64,000 nucleotides of DNA from Ilumatobacter sp963746265 (lineage in GTDB: Bacteria > Actinomycetota > Acidimicrobiia > Acidimicrobiales > Ilumatobacteraceae), in the NCBI GenBank assembly GCA_963746265.1, contig CAVVAM010000015.1, forward strand, positions 496,001-560,000, given 5' to 3'. A program made the translations under genes and the position numbers. Shown here piece after piece: positions 32,720 to 42,357 of this stretch. The notes below the pieces were generated by a model. The model did no database searches, had not been told where the DNA came from, and worked only from the letters and a program-made list of their open reading frames with translations. Position 1 is the first letter of the stretch, and the number at the start of each line of letters is the position of its first letter.

Positions 32720-33744
32720 GCGGCTCGGACCACCCGTGCGACGTCGCCCCACTTCGCGAGTTGAGCCGGATCACTTCGCATCTGTGATTCCCCCAGGTAC
32801 ATCACGACCCGCGCCGCCGTCCCGTGGTAACGATCGAGCAGGCGATCCGCCAGCTCGTCCCACGGTGCGGCGAGGCCGTACATCTCGAACATCTCGTCGG
32901 TGATCTCGTCGCCGATCGTGTCGAGGTCACCGGCCTTCATCTTGGCGCGAATGCGGTCGGTCGTCCCCTCGAATCCGAGATCGTCGAACTGGAACGCGTA
33001 GTTCGGGGTGCTGCCGTAGAACGCGATCTGCCGTTTCGCATGCGCGACGTACGGTGCCCGCTCCTCGGGCGTGTCCCCCGGACAGGCGAACACCGGGACG
33101 ATCAGGTCGATCTCACCGACGGCACGACCCGCCCGCGCAGCGCCTTCGGCGACGTCGGGCAACAGGCGCTTCTCGATGTACGGCATCGAGTGGAGCGGGT
33201 GGACGTGGATGCCATCGGCGACCTCACCGGCGACCCGCGTCATCACGGGCCCAACCGCCGACATGTCGACTCGCATCGGGTGACCGTGCCGTTTCGGCGC
33301 CCAGTCGCGAGGGAGCAGGTCGAGCTTCCAGAACTCGCCGTCGTGGTCGAGGCGCTCCTCCCCGTTGAATGCCCGGAAGCATGCCTTGACGGCCAGCACG
33401 TACTCCCGCATCCGCGCCGCCGGTCGGTCGAACTCGACGCCGTACCGACGCGTGATGTGCGCTTTCACCTGGCTGCCGAGACCGAGCCGGAAACGCCCAC
33501 CCGTGTTCGCCGCGACTTCGTATGCGACCGCGGCCGAGACCATCGGGCTGCGAGGGAACGCGACGGCGATACCGGTCGTGAAGAACAGCTCGGGCGCCGC
33601 CATCGAGGCAGCGGCGATCTGCATCCACGGGACCTGGGTGGTCTCCGTGTAGAGCATGCCGGAGAATCCGGCTCCCTGGAGTGCCCGGGCGAGCTCGGCC
33701 GACTCCGACCACGTCGACGAACCGGTCATCAGGTCGATCTCCAC
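32716..33744 (-). CDS. LLM-class F420-dependent oxidoreductase
   Basis: A 342-residue LLM protein. GTG 33744 is chosen as start, with GGAGG at 33758-33762 and the family-like beginning VEIDLMTGSSTWSESAELARA. Core motifs are TTGIAVAFPRSPMVSAAVAYEVA, GRFRLGLGSQVKAHITRRYG and ADGIHVHPLHS. It is clearly related to the LLM gene at 39354 (same FPRSP, GLGxQVxAHIxRRYG and HP motifs) and belongs to the TIGR03617-like F420 group. The SDR gene follows with a four-base overlap. Confidence 0.87.
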   Translation of the reverse strand: MEIDLMTGSSTWSESAELARALQGAGFSGMLYTETTQVPWMQIAAASMAAPELFFTTGIAVAFPRSPMVSAAVAYEVAANTGGRFRLGLGSQVKAHITRRYGVEFDRPAARMREYVLAVKACFRAFNGEERLDHDGEFWKLDLLPRDWAPKRHGHPMRVDMSAVGPVMTRVAGEVADGIHVHPLHSMPYIEKRLLPDVAEGAARAGRAVGEIDLIVPVFACPGDTPEERAPYVAHAKRQIAFYGSTPNYAFQFDDLGFEGTTDRIRAKMKAGDLDTIGDEITDEMFEMYGLAAPWDELADRLLDRYHGTAARVVMYLGESQMRSDPAQLAKWGDVARVVRAA

Positions 33745-33963
33745 GTCGGTGACAGTACCTCCGTGGTGACTCCGCCGCCGTGGCGAACGGCAGGAGGTCG
33801 CACGGCGGCTGTCCCACACGCCGAAGGCGCCCGCGACGGAGCAGAACTGCATCGACGTCTCACGTGGCAGCAGCGGACGGCCGGTCGACTACCTCGTCGA
33901 CGGACCGTCCGCCGGCTGACGACGCGTCCCGGAAAGGTGCCGGCGCTGCGTGCGGCGGATCAC

Positions 33964-34218
33964 TCAGTGGTGAGGGTGTCGCGTCCGGTTCGCCCCGATC
34001 GCCATCACGATCAAACCGACGATCATCACGCCGTACATGATGCCCCCCAGGGTGGCCGCAAGAGCCACACCGGCACCGGTGAGGACGATCCCGGTGGTGA
34101 ACAGTGTGTCGACGTCGTCGACAGTCCGGCCGCCGGGGAACGAAGGGCGACGTCGCAGCACGATCACGACCAACAGTGCCAGAGCAGCGACACCGACGGC
34201 GATTCCCAGCCAGATCAT
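33964..34218 (-). CDS. Small two- or three-helix membrane protein
   Basis: An 84-residue protein starting at ATG 34218 directly after GAGGAGGAATCGGT. Segment WLGIAVGVAALALLVVIVLRR is followed by a polar stretch SFPGGRTVDDVD and two further hydrophobic segments GIVLTGAGVALAATLGGIMY and MIVGLIVMAIGANR, ending RTRHPHH. No family is recognised. A longer open frame through this region upstream is a shadow of the ABC genes. Confidence 0.7.
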   Translation of the reverse strand: MIWLGIAVGVAALALLVVIVLRRRPSFPGGRTVDDVDTLFTTGIVLTGAGVALAATLGGIMYGVMIVGLIVMAIGANRTRHPHH

Positions 34219-34449
34219 ACCGATTCCTCCTCGACTCCATGGTCGCTCCGGGTGGGCGAGAGCGGCAGGGTCGAAGGGCCCATTCCGGGTCGGCACGGTC
34301 GGCGAGGCGCGCGTGACCCGGCACGACCGAGAACGGTGCTGTCGACGGGTGCCGGCAGCTTCGACGGCCGCGATCTCCGGGTCGACGCCGGTACGGGCAG
34401 TGACCATGGACTCTGGTGGGGCGACGACCCTGGGTGATACCTGGAAACC

Positions 34450-35178
34450 ATGGCCGTTGACTCGCGCGCTGCGGAGGGCTCCGAGGCACACGGCGCGCCG
34501 ATCATCCGGCTCTGCGGGATCGAGAAGGTCTACCGCAGCGGTCGGGTCCTGTATCCGGCACTTCGAGGGATCGACCTCGAGGTCGATGCCGGCGAGCTGA
34601 TGGCGATGGTGGGTCCGAGTGGGAGCGGGAAGTCGACGATCCTGAACATCATCACGGGCATCGATCGGCCAACCGCCGGGACGGTCGCGGTGACGGGTCG
34701 CGAACTGAACGAGCTCGACGAGGAGCAGCTCGCCGTCTGGCGCGGCGAGCACGTCGGCGTCGTGTTCCAGTTCTTCCAGTTGTTGCCGACTCTGACCGCC
34801 CGCGAGAACGTGATGCTTCCACTCGACTTCGCTCGAATCGGCTCGGTGGGCGAGCGCGCCGATCGAGCAGCCGCCCGACTCGCGCAGGTCGGGCTCGGCG
34901 ACCACCTCGATCAGTTCCCGGCAGAGCTCTCGGGGGGCGAGCAGCAACGCGTCGCGATCGCCAGGGCGCTCGCCTGCGATCCGTCGATCCTCGTGGCAGA
35001 CGAGCCGACGGGCAACCTCGACACCGACACCGCCGGCGAGATGTTCTCCGTCCTCAGCGACGTGAATGCACGTGGCACCACCGTGGTGTACGTCACCCAC
35101 GACCCAACGCTGGCTGAGCGGGCACATCGAGTCGTGTCGATCCGTGACGGGTGCCTGACCGGCGACGACAGGCGATGA
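34450..35178 (+). CDS. ABC transporter ATPase, MacB/LolD type
   Basis: A 242-residue ATP-binding subunit. Walker A is GPSGSGKST, then the Q-loop VVFQFFQLLPTLTARENVMLPL, the signature LSGGEQQRVAIARALA, Walker B ILVADEPTGNLD and the switch histidine YVTHD. The FFQLLPTLTA and DEPTGNLD pattern is that of the LolD/MacB/FtsE group, which works with FtsX-like permeases in export or envelope processes. The permease gene begins seven bases later. The ATG is preceded by GATACCTGGAAACC, with a weak ribosome site. Confidence 0.92.
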   Translation: MAVDSRAAEGSEAHGAPIIRLCGIEKVYRSGRVLYPALRGIDLEVDAGELMAMVGPSGSGKSTILNIITGIDRPTAGTVAVTGRELNELDEEQLAVWRGEHVGVVFQFFQLLPTLTARENVMLPLDFARIGSVGERADRAAARLAQVGLGDHLDQFPAELSGGEQQRVAIARALACDPSILVADEPTGNLDTDTAGEMFSVLSDVNARGTTVVYVTHDPTLAERAHRVVSIRDGCLTGDDRR

Positions 35179-35184
35179 CCGGCG

Positions 35185-37551
35185 ATGATCTCGGCTCACT
35201 CACGCCGATCGATCAGGGAGCTGACACGGCGGCGCGGCCGATCGGCTCTGACGATTGCGACGATCGCCGTGGCGATTTCGGGCGTCTGGCTGTTCGCGAT
35301 CCCCGGCAACGTCGAGGCCACGATGCAGCAGCGCGTTCGGGACGACGCCATGCACACCGCACGGCTCGCTCCGACCGCTGCCGATCTGACGCCCGACCAA
35401 CTGCTGTCGCTTCGTTCCGTCGACAATGTGGCTGCACTCGACACCCGCACGCTCGCCCGCACCGAGATCCGCATCGACGGCCGCACCCAGGGCGTGATAC
35501 TCGTCGGTGTCGCCGACTTCGAGCGGCAAACCGTGAACATCGTCTCGCTGACCGCCGGAGCGTTCCCCGGCGACTCGAACGCGCTGATCACCGATACCTC
35601 GAACGCCCGGACCGGACGCTTCAACGGTGCGGTGGGCGACACGGTCGAGCTGCGAACCCACACCGGGCGCTGGGAACGATTCGGGATCAGCGGCTCCGGC
35701 GGCACCGTCCGCTACAGCAGCGAGGTTGCCGAGGATGCGCCGGTGCTGTACCTGGCCAACACCGAGGTGGAGCGCGTGATGAACTATCCGGCAGCCAACT
35801 CGGTCGATGTCGTCGCCGTCGACCCCGCGCCGGCTGCGGTGGCCGCGATGGTGACCGAACTCCGCTCGATGCTCGCCACCGACATCGACGACATCGCCTA
35901 CTGGGACGTGCTGGAGGTCTGGCGGGAAGGAAAGTGGCCGGGCTCGGACGACTTCGGCAACTTCATCGTCGTGTTCTACGTGATCGCGGGAATCGCACTC
36001 GTCTCGGCGCTGATCCTGATCTTCACGACCATGAACACGATGGTTCGCGAGCAGACCCGCGAGATCGGGATGATGAAGGCGATCGGAGGTACCCGCCGGA
36101 TGGTTGCCGACGGGTTTCTCCGAACAGCGCTCGTCTTCGGCGCAATCGGCACTGCTGTCGGTATGGCGGTCGGCATCCCACTCAGCAACTGGTTGATGAC
36201 GTACATGAGTGGTGAGTTCGGCGGGACTTCGGTCGTCTGGCGCTTCAGCGGTCTCGCCCTCGTGCTCAGCATCGCGGTCGGGCTCGGCGGAACCGCGGCC
36301 GCGGCCTGGCCGGCACTGCGACGGGCGTCCCGGATCACCGTTCGCGACGCGATCGAGGACCACGGCGTCGTCGCCGGGTACGGGCTGCGACCGCTCGATC
36401 GAGCCGTGGCACGAGTTCCGATCACCTCACGCCGGAGCCAGATGGGGGTGCGCAACGCAACGCGGCGGGCAGGTCGGACCGTTGCGACGGCCGTGCCGAT
36501 CGGGCTCGCCGTCGGCACGATGCTGGCCTTCGGCTCGGTGTTGATCACCGCAGTCAACGAGGACATCAACACCTTCGATCTGGAAGGTGGCGACATCATC
36601 GTGTGGAACCGAGATCCCGGTCTCGACGCACGAGCCGGTGACCTGATCGAGTCGGTACCCGAGGTCTCGTTCGCACATCCGATGATCTACAGCAGCGTCG
36701 AACTCGACGGCGAGCGATACGTGTGGGGGCTGCCCGCTCAGAGCGTCTACGACCACGACGTGATCGCCGGACGTTGGTACTCGCAGGACGAGGCCGTCGA
36801 TGCCGCTCGAGTCGTCGTGATCGGCGAGGCGCTCGCCAACCAGACCGGTCTGGCGGTCGGCGACACCGTCACGGTCGAAACCCGCCGTGGGCCGATCGAC
36901 CTCGAGGTGATCGGTATCGACGGACAGCTCGTCAACGATGGGCAGGGCCTGTTCATGCCGTTCCGGACCGTGCTCGACTACGAAGGGTGGACCACCGGCA
37001 ACTACTGGGTGAGGACGACCGATCCGGACCCGGCGACCGTCGATGCCGCCGCCGCCGGGATCCAGGAGGTGTTGGAGCGCAACGGGTACCAGCTCGCATC
37101 GAGCCTTCGCTACATCGACCGCGACCAGAACATGGCCGAGAATCGTCTGATCGTGACCGTCGTGATGGCGATGGGCATTCCGGTCGTGGCGATCGGGATG
37201 ATCGGTCTCGTCAGCGCGATGGCCAGCAACGTGCTCGACCGAACCCGCGAGATCGGCATCCTGCGCAGCATCGGGGCGCGGCGGCGCGACCTGCGAGCGA
37301 TGTTCCGGGCCGAGGGGCTGACGATCGCGATCCTCGGCTGGCTGCTCGGAATCCCGGTCGGGTACGGGCTGGCGAGGTTCATCCTGTGGGTCTTCGAGCG
37401 CAGATTCGACGCCGCCTTCACGTTCCGCTTCCCGCTCTGGCCTGTTGCAGTCGCACTCGTCGTCACGCTGATCGTGACGCTGATCGTGATACGAGTTCCA
37501 CTCCGCCGCGTCGTACGACTGCCGCCCGGTGAAGCCCTCCGCTACGAGTAG
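35185..37551 (+). CDS. FtsX/MacB-type ABC permease with two FtsX domains
   Basis: A 788-residue permease. One helix near the N-terminus (ALTIATIAVAISGVWLFAIPG) is followed by a large extracytoplasmic domain, a first FtsX module (NFIVVFYVIAGIALVSALILIF, TREIGMMKAIGGTRRM), a fourth helix and link, a second extracytoplasmic domain and a second FtsX module (LDRTREIGILRSIGARRRDLRAMF). The duplicated REIGxxxxIG motif marks the ATPase contact. Together with the ATPase upstream it forms a complete exporter-like complex of unknown cargo. Confidence 0.9.
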   Translation: MISAHSRRSIRELTRRRGRSALTIATIAVAISGVWLFAIPGNVEATMQQRVRDDAMHTARLAPTAADLTPDQLLSLRSVDNVAALDTRTLARTEIRIDGRTQGVILVGVADFERQTVNIVSLTAGAFPGDSNALITDTSNARTGRFNGAVGDTVELRTHTGRWERFGISGSGGTVRYSSEVAEDAPVLYLANTEVERVMNYPAANSVDVVAVDPAPAAVAAMVTELRSMLATDIDDIAYWDVLEVWREGKWPGSDDFGNFIVVFYVIAGIALVSALILIFTTMNTMVREQTREIGMMKAIGGTRRMVADGFLRTALVFGAIGTAVGMAVGIPLSNWLMTYMSGEFGGTSVVWRFSGLALVLSIAVGLGGTAAAAWPALRRASRITVRDAIEDHGVVAGYGLRPLDRAVARVPITSRRSQMGVRNATRRAGRTVATAVPIGLAVGTMLAFGSVLITAVNEDINTFDLEGGDIIVWNRDPGLDARAGDLIESVPEVSFAHPMIYSSVELDGERYVWGLPAQSVYDHDVIAGRWYSQDEAVDAARVVVIGEALANQTGLAVGDTVTVETRRGPIDLEVIGIDGQLVNDGQGLFMPFRTVLDYEGWTTGNYWVRTTDPDPATVDAAAAGIQEVLERNGYQLASSLRYIDRDQNMAENRLIVTVVMAMGIPVVAIGMIGLVSAMASNVLDRTREIGILRSIGARRRDLRAMFRAEGLTIAILGWLLGIPVGYGLARFILWVFERRFDAAFTFRFPLWPVAVALVVTLIVTLIVIRVPLRRVVRLPPGEALRYE

Positions 37552-38184
37552 CGTCGAACCCACGGGACACACCGGGACCCACTCGGGCATCCGGATGACC
37601 GTTTCCGCCACGGATACGACCGTTCTCGAACGGGGTCCCGGCTCCGAGGTCGGGATCGAGCCGGACGCGGCCAACGGAGTCGAGCCGTCCTCGGCTGCGA
37701 ATCACCGGCCGCTGTGCGCCGTCTCACCGCCGCACGCGCCTGGCACGTGCGCCAGCGCGACCACTCACGTACTCGCAGATCCCGGCAGGGCTCGTGGTGA
37801 CCATCGGCCCGCAGCGACGTCGTGGTGTTCGCGCGTGACCGAACGAAATGCCGGCCGGCCGAGCGGTCCGATATCGGCGCGGCAGTCACGGGCCGCCACC
37901 GGGGCGGCCCACCAGCCGGCCGATGGCGCGGACCGATCGGCCGGATGTGTCGCGCCGACGCGAGCCGGCCCGCCGACCAGTCGGTGCGCACACGCCGAGG
38001 TCGGTGCGAGCGCTGCCTGACGCGCCGCTCTCCGGGTCGGCCGCGCCGATCGCTCGTCGGTGGCTCCAGCCCATCTACGAGGCGGGGTCGGTCGCAGCGG
38101 CGAGCGCCGGACGACGATGTCGGTCGACGGGTTGGCAGGGTGGTGACCTGCACCGATCACCAACGCACTGTCACACTGGCGGGT
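37552..38184 (+). other. Intergenic region of about 630 bases, no gene seen
   Basis: The open frames on both strands here are rich in Arg, Pro and Ala with no membrane segment, motif or ribosome site, and they overlap each other, so none is supported. Towards 38160-38184 lies the upstream region of the M14 peptidase gene. I see no clear repeat, tRNA or terminator. Confidence 0.45.
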
Positions 38185-39225
38185 GTGCATCGTTCGACGT
38201 TGTCACCACGAATCTCGGTCGCGTTCGTCGTCATGACGTTGGGCGCACTCGCCGGCTGCCAGGACGAACGTGCGAACGCCGGACGATCGACAGCGGCGAC
38301 GAGCATCGCCGTCGATGCCCAGACCGCCGCGACGACGAGCGCCGTCGTGACCGTTGCGGACACGCCACCGACCACCACCACCACCACGACGATTCCGCGG
38401 ACGAGCAGCACGTCGACCACGACGGGCGCGACGACCACGACGAGCACATCCACCACGACGGCCGCGACGAGTACAACGAGTACATCGGGCACATCGACCA
38501 CGACGACCACGACGACGACGTCGCCCGAGGTGAAGGCCCGATCGGGATCGATCTACGACATCCGGCCCCCGTCCGACATCCCTCCTCCCCCGCTGCCGAA
38601 CGGCTGGGGGACGGGTGTCATCGGCTACTCCGCCCTGGGCCGTGAGATCACGGCGACCACGAGGACGGTCGTCGACGCCCGGCGCACCGTGCTCGTCATC
38701 GGTGGCCTGCACGGCAACGAACCCGTCACCCCACCGACCGTTCGAAGTCTCGTCACGTCGTCCGTGCCGGACGACGTCGAGATCTGGCTGGTGCCCGAGG
38801 CCAACCCGGACGGTGTCGCGGCCGGCACCCGATGGAACGGCAACGGCGTCGATCTCAACCGCAACTTCAGTTGGGACTGGCGCCCTACCGACGGCGGCCC
38901 GGGACCATTCTCCGAGCCCGAGACCCAGACGCTGGCGGGGTTGATCGAACAGCTCCGGCCCGACGTGGTGGTGTGGGTCCACCAGCCGCTCGGCTACGTC
39001 GGTTCGATCGGCCCGACCGACCGCACCTTGGAGGAGGCGTGGGCCGCCGGGTCGGGCACGCCCGTTCGGTCGGGCGTGACGCAGCACGGCGGTGGCGAGA
39101 GCTGGACCGCGTTCGTCGCGGGTCTGCCCTCGATGCTCATCGAGATCGACTCGTGGGCGGCGACGGCCGGAATGGTGGCCGCTCACCGAGCCGGGTTCGA
39201 GGCGCTCCTCGCAGTGCTCGACTGA
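38185..39225 (+). CDS. M14-family zinc carboxypeptidase-like lipoprotein
   Basis: A 346-residue exported peptidase. GTG 38185 gives a lipoprotein signal ending MTLGALAGC with Cys25. About 50 residues of almost only Thr and Ser follow (roughly residues 64-112), then the M14 domain. Zinc ligands are His and Glu in GGLHGNEP and a histidine in VVWVHQPLG; NGVDLNRNFSWDW carries the substrate-binding Asn-Arg, and the catalytic glutamate is in SMLIEIDSW. The domain resembles murein peptide amidases (MpaA-like), so cell-wall peptide trimming is plausible. Confidence 0.88.
   Translation: MHRSTLSPRISVAFVVMTLGALAGCQDERANAGRSTAATSIAVDAQTAATTSAVVTVADTPPTTTTTTTIPRTSSTSTTTGATTTTSTSTTTAATSTTSTSGTSTTTTTTTTSPEVKARSGSIYDIRPPSDIPPPPLPNGWGTGVIGYSALGREITATTRTVVDARRTVLVIGGLHGNEPVTPPTVRSLVTSSVPDDVEIWLVPEANPDGVAAGTRWNGNGVDLNRNFSWDWRPTDGGPGPFSEPETQTLAGLIEQLRPDVVVWVHQPLGYVGSIGPTDRTLEEAWAAGSGTPVRSGVTQHGGGESWTAFVAGLPSMLIEIDSWAATAGMVAAHRAGFEALLAVLD
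38377..38520 (+). repeat. Thr/Ser-codon low-complexity tract
   Basis: A run of mostly ACC/ACG/ACA triplets with AGC and TCG encodes the threonine-rich spacer of the peptidase lipoprotein (for example TTTTTTTIPRTSSTSTTTGA). It is a wall-spanning linker of the kind found in actinobacterial lipoproteins, not a mobile repeat. Confidence 0.8.
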
Positions 39226-39353
39226 GCCGCAGTCGACCGTCCGGCTCGACCCGATCGAGAGGTTCGTGCAGCACGCGGCGGCGGGCGGCGCGCGCACCGA
39301 TCGCCTCGTCGGAACCGACTCCGAGCTGTCACACTCCTCATCGAGGGCTCACG

Positions 39354-40406
39354 ATGATCGTCGAATCACTGCTTCCACTGGGCAAGCTCGACCCTGGCCT
39401 CCGCGAGCCCGACACGCCGCTCGACATCCGGCGCTTCGCGGAGCTGGCTCGCGTGGCCGAAGACGTCGGTCTCGGCGCAGTGCTGGTCGAAGAGACGAAG
39501 GACGATCCGTTCCAGCTGCTCGCGCTGGGCGCCGCGTCGACCTCGACGATCGGTCTCGGCACGTCGGTGGCAATGGCGTTCCCTCGGAGCCCGACCGTGA
39601 CGGCCATGTCGGCATGGTCGTTGCAGAAGCTGTCGGGGGGCCGGTTCGTGCTCGGTCTCGGCACGCAGGTCCGGGCCCACATCGAGCGTCGGTACGGTGG
39701 TACGTGGTCGGCACCGGCACCGTGGATGCGTGACTACGTGAACGCCATGCGCGCGATCTGGCGGTGCTGGCAACTCAGCGAGCCGCTGCGCTTCGAGAGT
39801 GACCACTACGACCTGAACCTGATGGTTCCGCTGTTCGATCCGGGACCGATCGAACACCCCGACATCCCCGTGCACGTTGCCGCGATCGGGCCCAACATGT
39901 GCGCCGTCGCGGGCGAGGTGGCCGACGGCGTTCGCCTCCATCCGGTCTGTACGCCGCGATTCATCGACGAAGCCGTTCTCCCGAACGTCGCCCGGGGCGC
40001 TGCACGTGCCGGCCGTGACGTCGCCGAGGTGGAAGTGTGCATGAAACCGCTGATCGGGACCGCACCCGACGAGGAGCAGCTCGAACGTGTCGTCGATACG
40101 GTGCGAGCCCGGGTCGGCTTCTATCTGTCGACACCGTCATATCGCCGGACGTTCTGCCTGCACGGCTGGGGCGACATCGCGGAACATGCATCAGTACTGT
40201 CACGCGAAAAGCGCTGGGACGAACTGCCGGGGCTGGTGCCCGACGAGATGCTCCACGAGGTCGCCACGATCGGCACCTACGACGAGATCGCAGATCGACT
40301 CAATGAACGCTACGCGGGTCGTGTCGACCGGATCGAGTTCTCGATCCCGGTCACCACGGCGGACGACGCCGAACGGTTCCGGGAGATCCTGCGCCGGATC
40401 CGATGA
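39354..40406 (+). CDS. LLM-class F420-dependent oxidoreductase
   Basis: A 350-residue LLM protein starting at ATG 39354 behind GAGGGCTCACG. Motifs are LGAVLVEETKDDPFQLLALG, GTSVAMAFPRSPTVTAMSAW, GGRFVLGLGTQVRAHIERRYGG and ADGVRLHPVCTPRFI. It is a paralogue of 32716-33744. A frame running far upstream is only overlap with the peptidase gene. The convergent SRPBCC gene ends 18 bases downstream. Confidence 0.88.
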   Translation: MIVESLLPLGKLDPGLREPDTPLDIRRFAELARVAEDVGLGAVLVEETKDDPFQLLALGAASTSTIGLGTSVAMAFPRSPTVTAMSAWSLQKLSGGRFVLGLGTQVRAHIERRYGGTWSAPAPWMRDYVNAMRAIWRCWQLSEPLRFESDHYDLNLMVPLFDPGPIEHPDIPVHVAAIGPNMCAVAGEVADGVRLHPVCTPRFIDEAVLPNVARGAARAGRDVAEVEVCMKPLIGTAPDEEQLERVVDTVRARVGFYLSTPSYRRTFCLHGWGDIAEHASVLSREKRWDELPGLVPDEMLHEVATIGTYDEIADRLNERYAGRVDRIEFSIPVTTADDAERFREILRRIR

Positions 40407-40424
40407 CGGGTCGAGCGACCGAGA

Positions 40425-40895
40425 TCAGACGTCGAGGGCGGGCGGCCGACGGTCGAGCAGCTTGGCCAACTTGCGGATGCCGGCAGAGAATCCGGCAGCA
40501 CCGAGCCAACCGAGGACCGGCGCCAGGAACTGGGGGGTGTAAGGCACCGTGACGTCCTCGACCCAGTCGATCGCGGCGCCGTCGCCATCGGGCCGAACCG
40601 TGAACCCGGCCCGACCCTTCAGCACCGGCCCGAGTTTCTCGACGTCGCACACGCCGGTCGACGACTCCTCGTCCCAGTCGCACCGGAGCACTTCCATGCG
40701 ATCGGGCAACGCCAGCGGACCGAGACCCGTGGTGGCCGTGAAGCGAGCCCCGACGGCGGTGGGATCGTCCGACTCGACATCGACGCGGGTCATCGGGATC
40801 CAGTCGGCATGGCCGGCCCAGTCGACGAGCTCGTCCCACACCACCCGCGGCGACGCCTTCAATCGCTGATGGACCTCGAACTCGACGTGCGCCAT
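40425..40895 (-). CDS. SRPBCC (polyketide cyclase/START-like) protein
   Basis: A 156-residue helix-grip protein. The start MAHVEFEVHQRLKASPRVVWDELVDW and then WIPMTRVDVESDDP, VGARFTATTGLGP, CDVEKLGPVLKGRAGFTV and DGDGAAIDWVEDVTVP follow the SRPBCC pattern, binding a hydrophobic ligand. No partner gene points to a specific ligand. Confidence 0.82.
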   Translation of the reverse strand: MAHVEFEVHQRLKASPRVVWDELVDWAGHADWIPMTRVDVESDDPTAVGARFTATTGLGPLALPDRMEVLRCDWDEESSTGVCDVEKLGPVLKGRAGFTVRPDGDGAAIDWVEDVTVPYTPQFLAPVLGWLGAAGFSAGIRKLAKLLDRRPPALDV

Positions 40896-41204
40896 GTCGT
40901 CATTGTGCCCTCGATCCGGAGGGTCGAAACCGGATGGGAACGATCAGTCCCGCGATCGCGTCGGCGGGTCGCATGGGGGCCGACGCCGCGTCGTGTTCGC
41001 TGCGGACGTCGGCGAAGACGGTACCGCCCGGATGCGTGACTCGATCTCGGTGTCACCGAACTGCTCGTGGCACGGCAACTTCTTCGTGCTCGGCGCGACG
41101 GATCCGCAACGGCGACGCCGACGGGAATCACCCGCGGGTCGTCATCGTGGAGGCGAGCCTGCTCACGCCGGGCGCCGACCGGCGCGGGAACTATCCTCGT
41201 CGCC
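40896..41204 (+). other. Intergenic region, no gene seen
   Basis: About 310 bases between divergent genes, so it should hold the promoters of the SRPBCC and L,D-transpeptidase genes. Open frames are Arg-rich and unsupported. No convincing -10/-35 or operator was found. Confidence 0.4.
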
Positions 41205-42293
41205 GTGCTTCTTCTTCGACGCAGCGCACTGCTGAGTGCGTCGCTGATCGCCATCACCGCGTGCAGCCAGGCCGAACTGGCGAGTGATGGCGGGGACCAG
41301 CCGACGTCGACGACGGATGCCCCCGTGTCCCTGGCGCCGACCCCGTCGACGGCGCCACCGGTCACCCCGGCGAGCCCGCCGCCGACGTCTGCGGCAGAAC
41401 CCGAGGGCGGCCGCAACGCCGACTGCGTCGTCACGGTCGCCGCCGGTGACACGCTCTCGAAGATCGCCGACGGCGTCGAGGACGTCACGATCGACGAGAT
41501 CCGCGCCGAGAATTGGCTCGGCGAGGATCACGTGATCCACCCGGACGACGAGCTGGACGTCTGCGTGGGCAACGACCTCGACGATGTGCGCGGCACATCC
41601 CGACTCGCACCCGAACCAGCCGCAGTACGACGGCAGCAACAGCGGCTGAACGAGCTGTTCGCCCCGTACCGGATCGCGGAGCTCGCAGTCGACGGCGATT
41701 CCGGAATGCTGACGCGACAGATGCTGTGCGCGGCCCGGATGGGCCTCGGGCTCGCGGTGAATGCCGGTCACATGGCGCCCGGCAGCACCGAGGAGGACAC
41801 CCTCTTCGAGACCGACTCACTCTCGGTCCCCGCCGGCGCCGCGACATGGTCCGATCGGTGGATCCTCATCGACGAGACCTGCCAGGTGATGTTCACCGGC
41901 GAAGGAGACAGTGGGATCACCAACGTGTACCCGACGTCGACGGGCGAAGCCGACTTCGAGACCCGCAACGTCCAGGGCGTCGCCGCGTTCCGCTACGACC
42001 CGGCGCTCGACAACGGTGGCTGGCACGACAGCTCCCGCTTCCCGGTCGAGGTCGACAACCCCCAGAACGGCAACATGTACAAGCCGATCTACTTCAACGA
42101 CGGACAGGCGATCCACGGAGCGAACTACGTCCCACCCTTCCCGCGTAGCAAGGGATGCGCACGGATGTTCACGTGGCACCAGGACGAGCTGATCGCGTGG
42201 CTCGGTCTCGACGACGTGAGCGAACCCACGTGGCGTGAGTCGCAGATCGGCGTGACCGTCACGGTCCAGGGCGCCTACCGGCCCCTCGAGTGA
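41205..42293 (+). CDS. L,D-transpeptidase lipoprotein with LysM-like domain
   Basis: A 362-residue exported protein. GTG 41205 gives a signal with lipobox IAITAC (Cys20), followed by a Pro/Thr/Ser/Ala linker (residues 24-67). A LysM-like segment CVVTVAAGDTLSKIADGVED to HPDDELDVC comes next, then a peptidoglycan-binding-like stretch, then a YkuD-type L,D-transpeptidase domain with IHGANYVP and the catalytic Cys318 in SKGCARM. It would cross-link peptidoglycan or attach proteins to it in the envelope. An in-frame ATG at 41067 is not favoured because it removes the signal peptide from the N-terminus. Confidence 0.87.
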   Translation: MLLLRRSALLSASLIAITACSQAELASDGGDQPTSTTDAPVSLAPTPSTAPPVTPASPPPTSAAEPEGGRNADCVVTVAAGDTLSKIADGVEDVTIDEIRAENWLGEDHVIHPDDELDVCVGNDLDDVRGTSRLAPEPAAVRRQQQRLNELFAPYRIAELAVDGDSGMLTRQMLCAARMGLGLAVNAGHMAPGSTEEDTLFETDSLSVPAGAATWSDRWILIDETCQVMFTGEGDSGITNVYPTSTGEADFETRNVQGVAAFRYDPALDNGGWHDSSRFPVEVDNPQNGNMYKPIYFNDGQAIHGANYVPPFPRSKGCARMFTWHQDELIAWLGLDDVSEPTWRESQIGVTVTVQGAYRPLE

Positions 42294-42357
42294 ACGACCG
42301 CCCGGTACGAGAGCGTTCCGGTCGCGATCCGGGTACGGCCCCGACCTGACCGGCGGC

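Noticed and set aside
33964..35199. 411-residue minus-strand open frame
   Set aside because: Only its last 84 codons (from ATG 34218, with a strong ribosome site) look like a protein; the rest is antisense to the ABC ATPase gene.
37552..38184. Possible small genes in the gap before the M14 peptidase
   Set aside because: Open frames overlap on both strands, lack ribosome sites and have composition expected from high-GC non-coding DNA.
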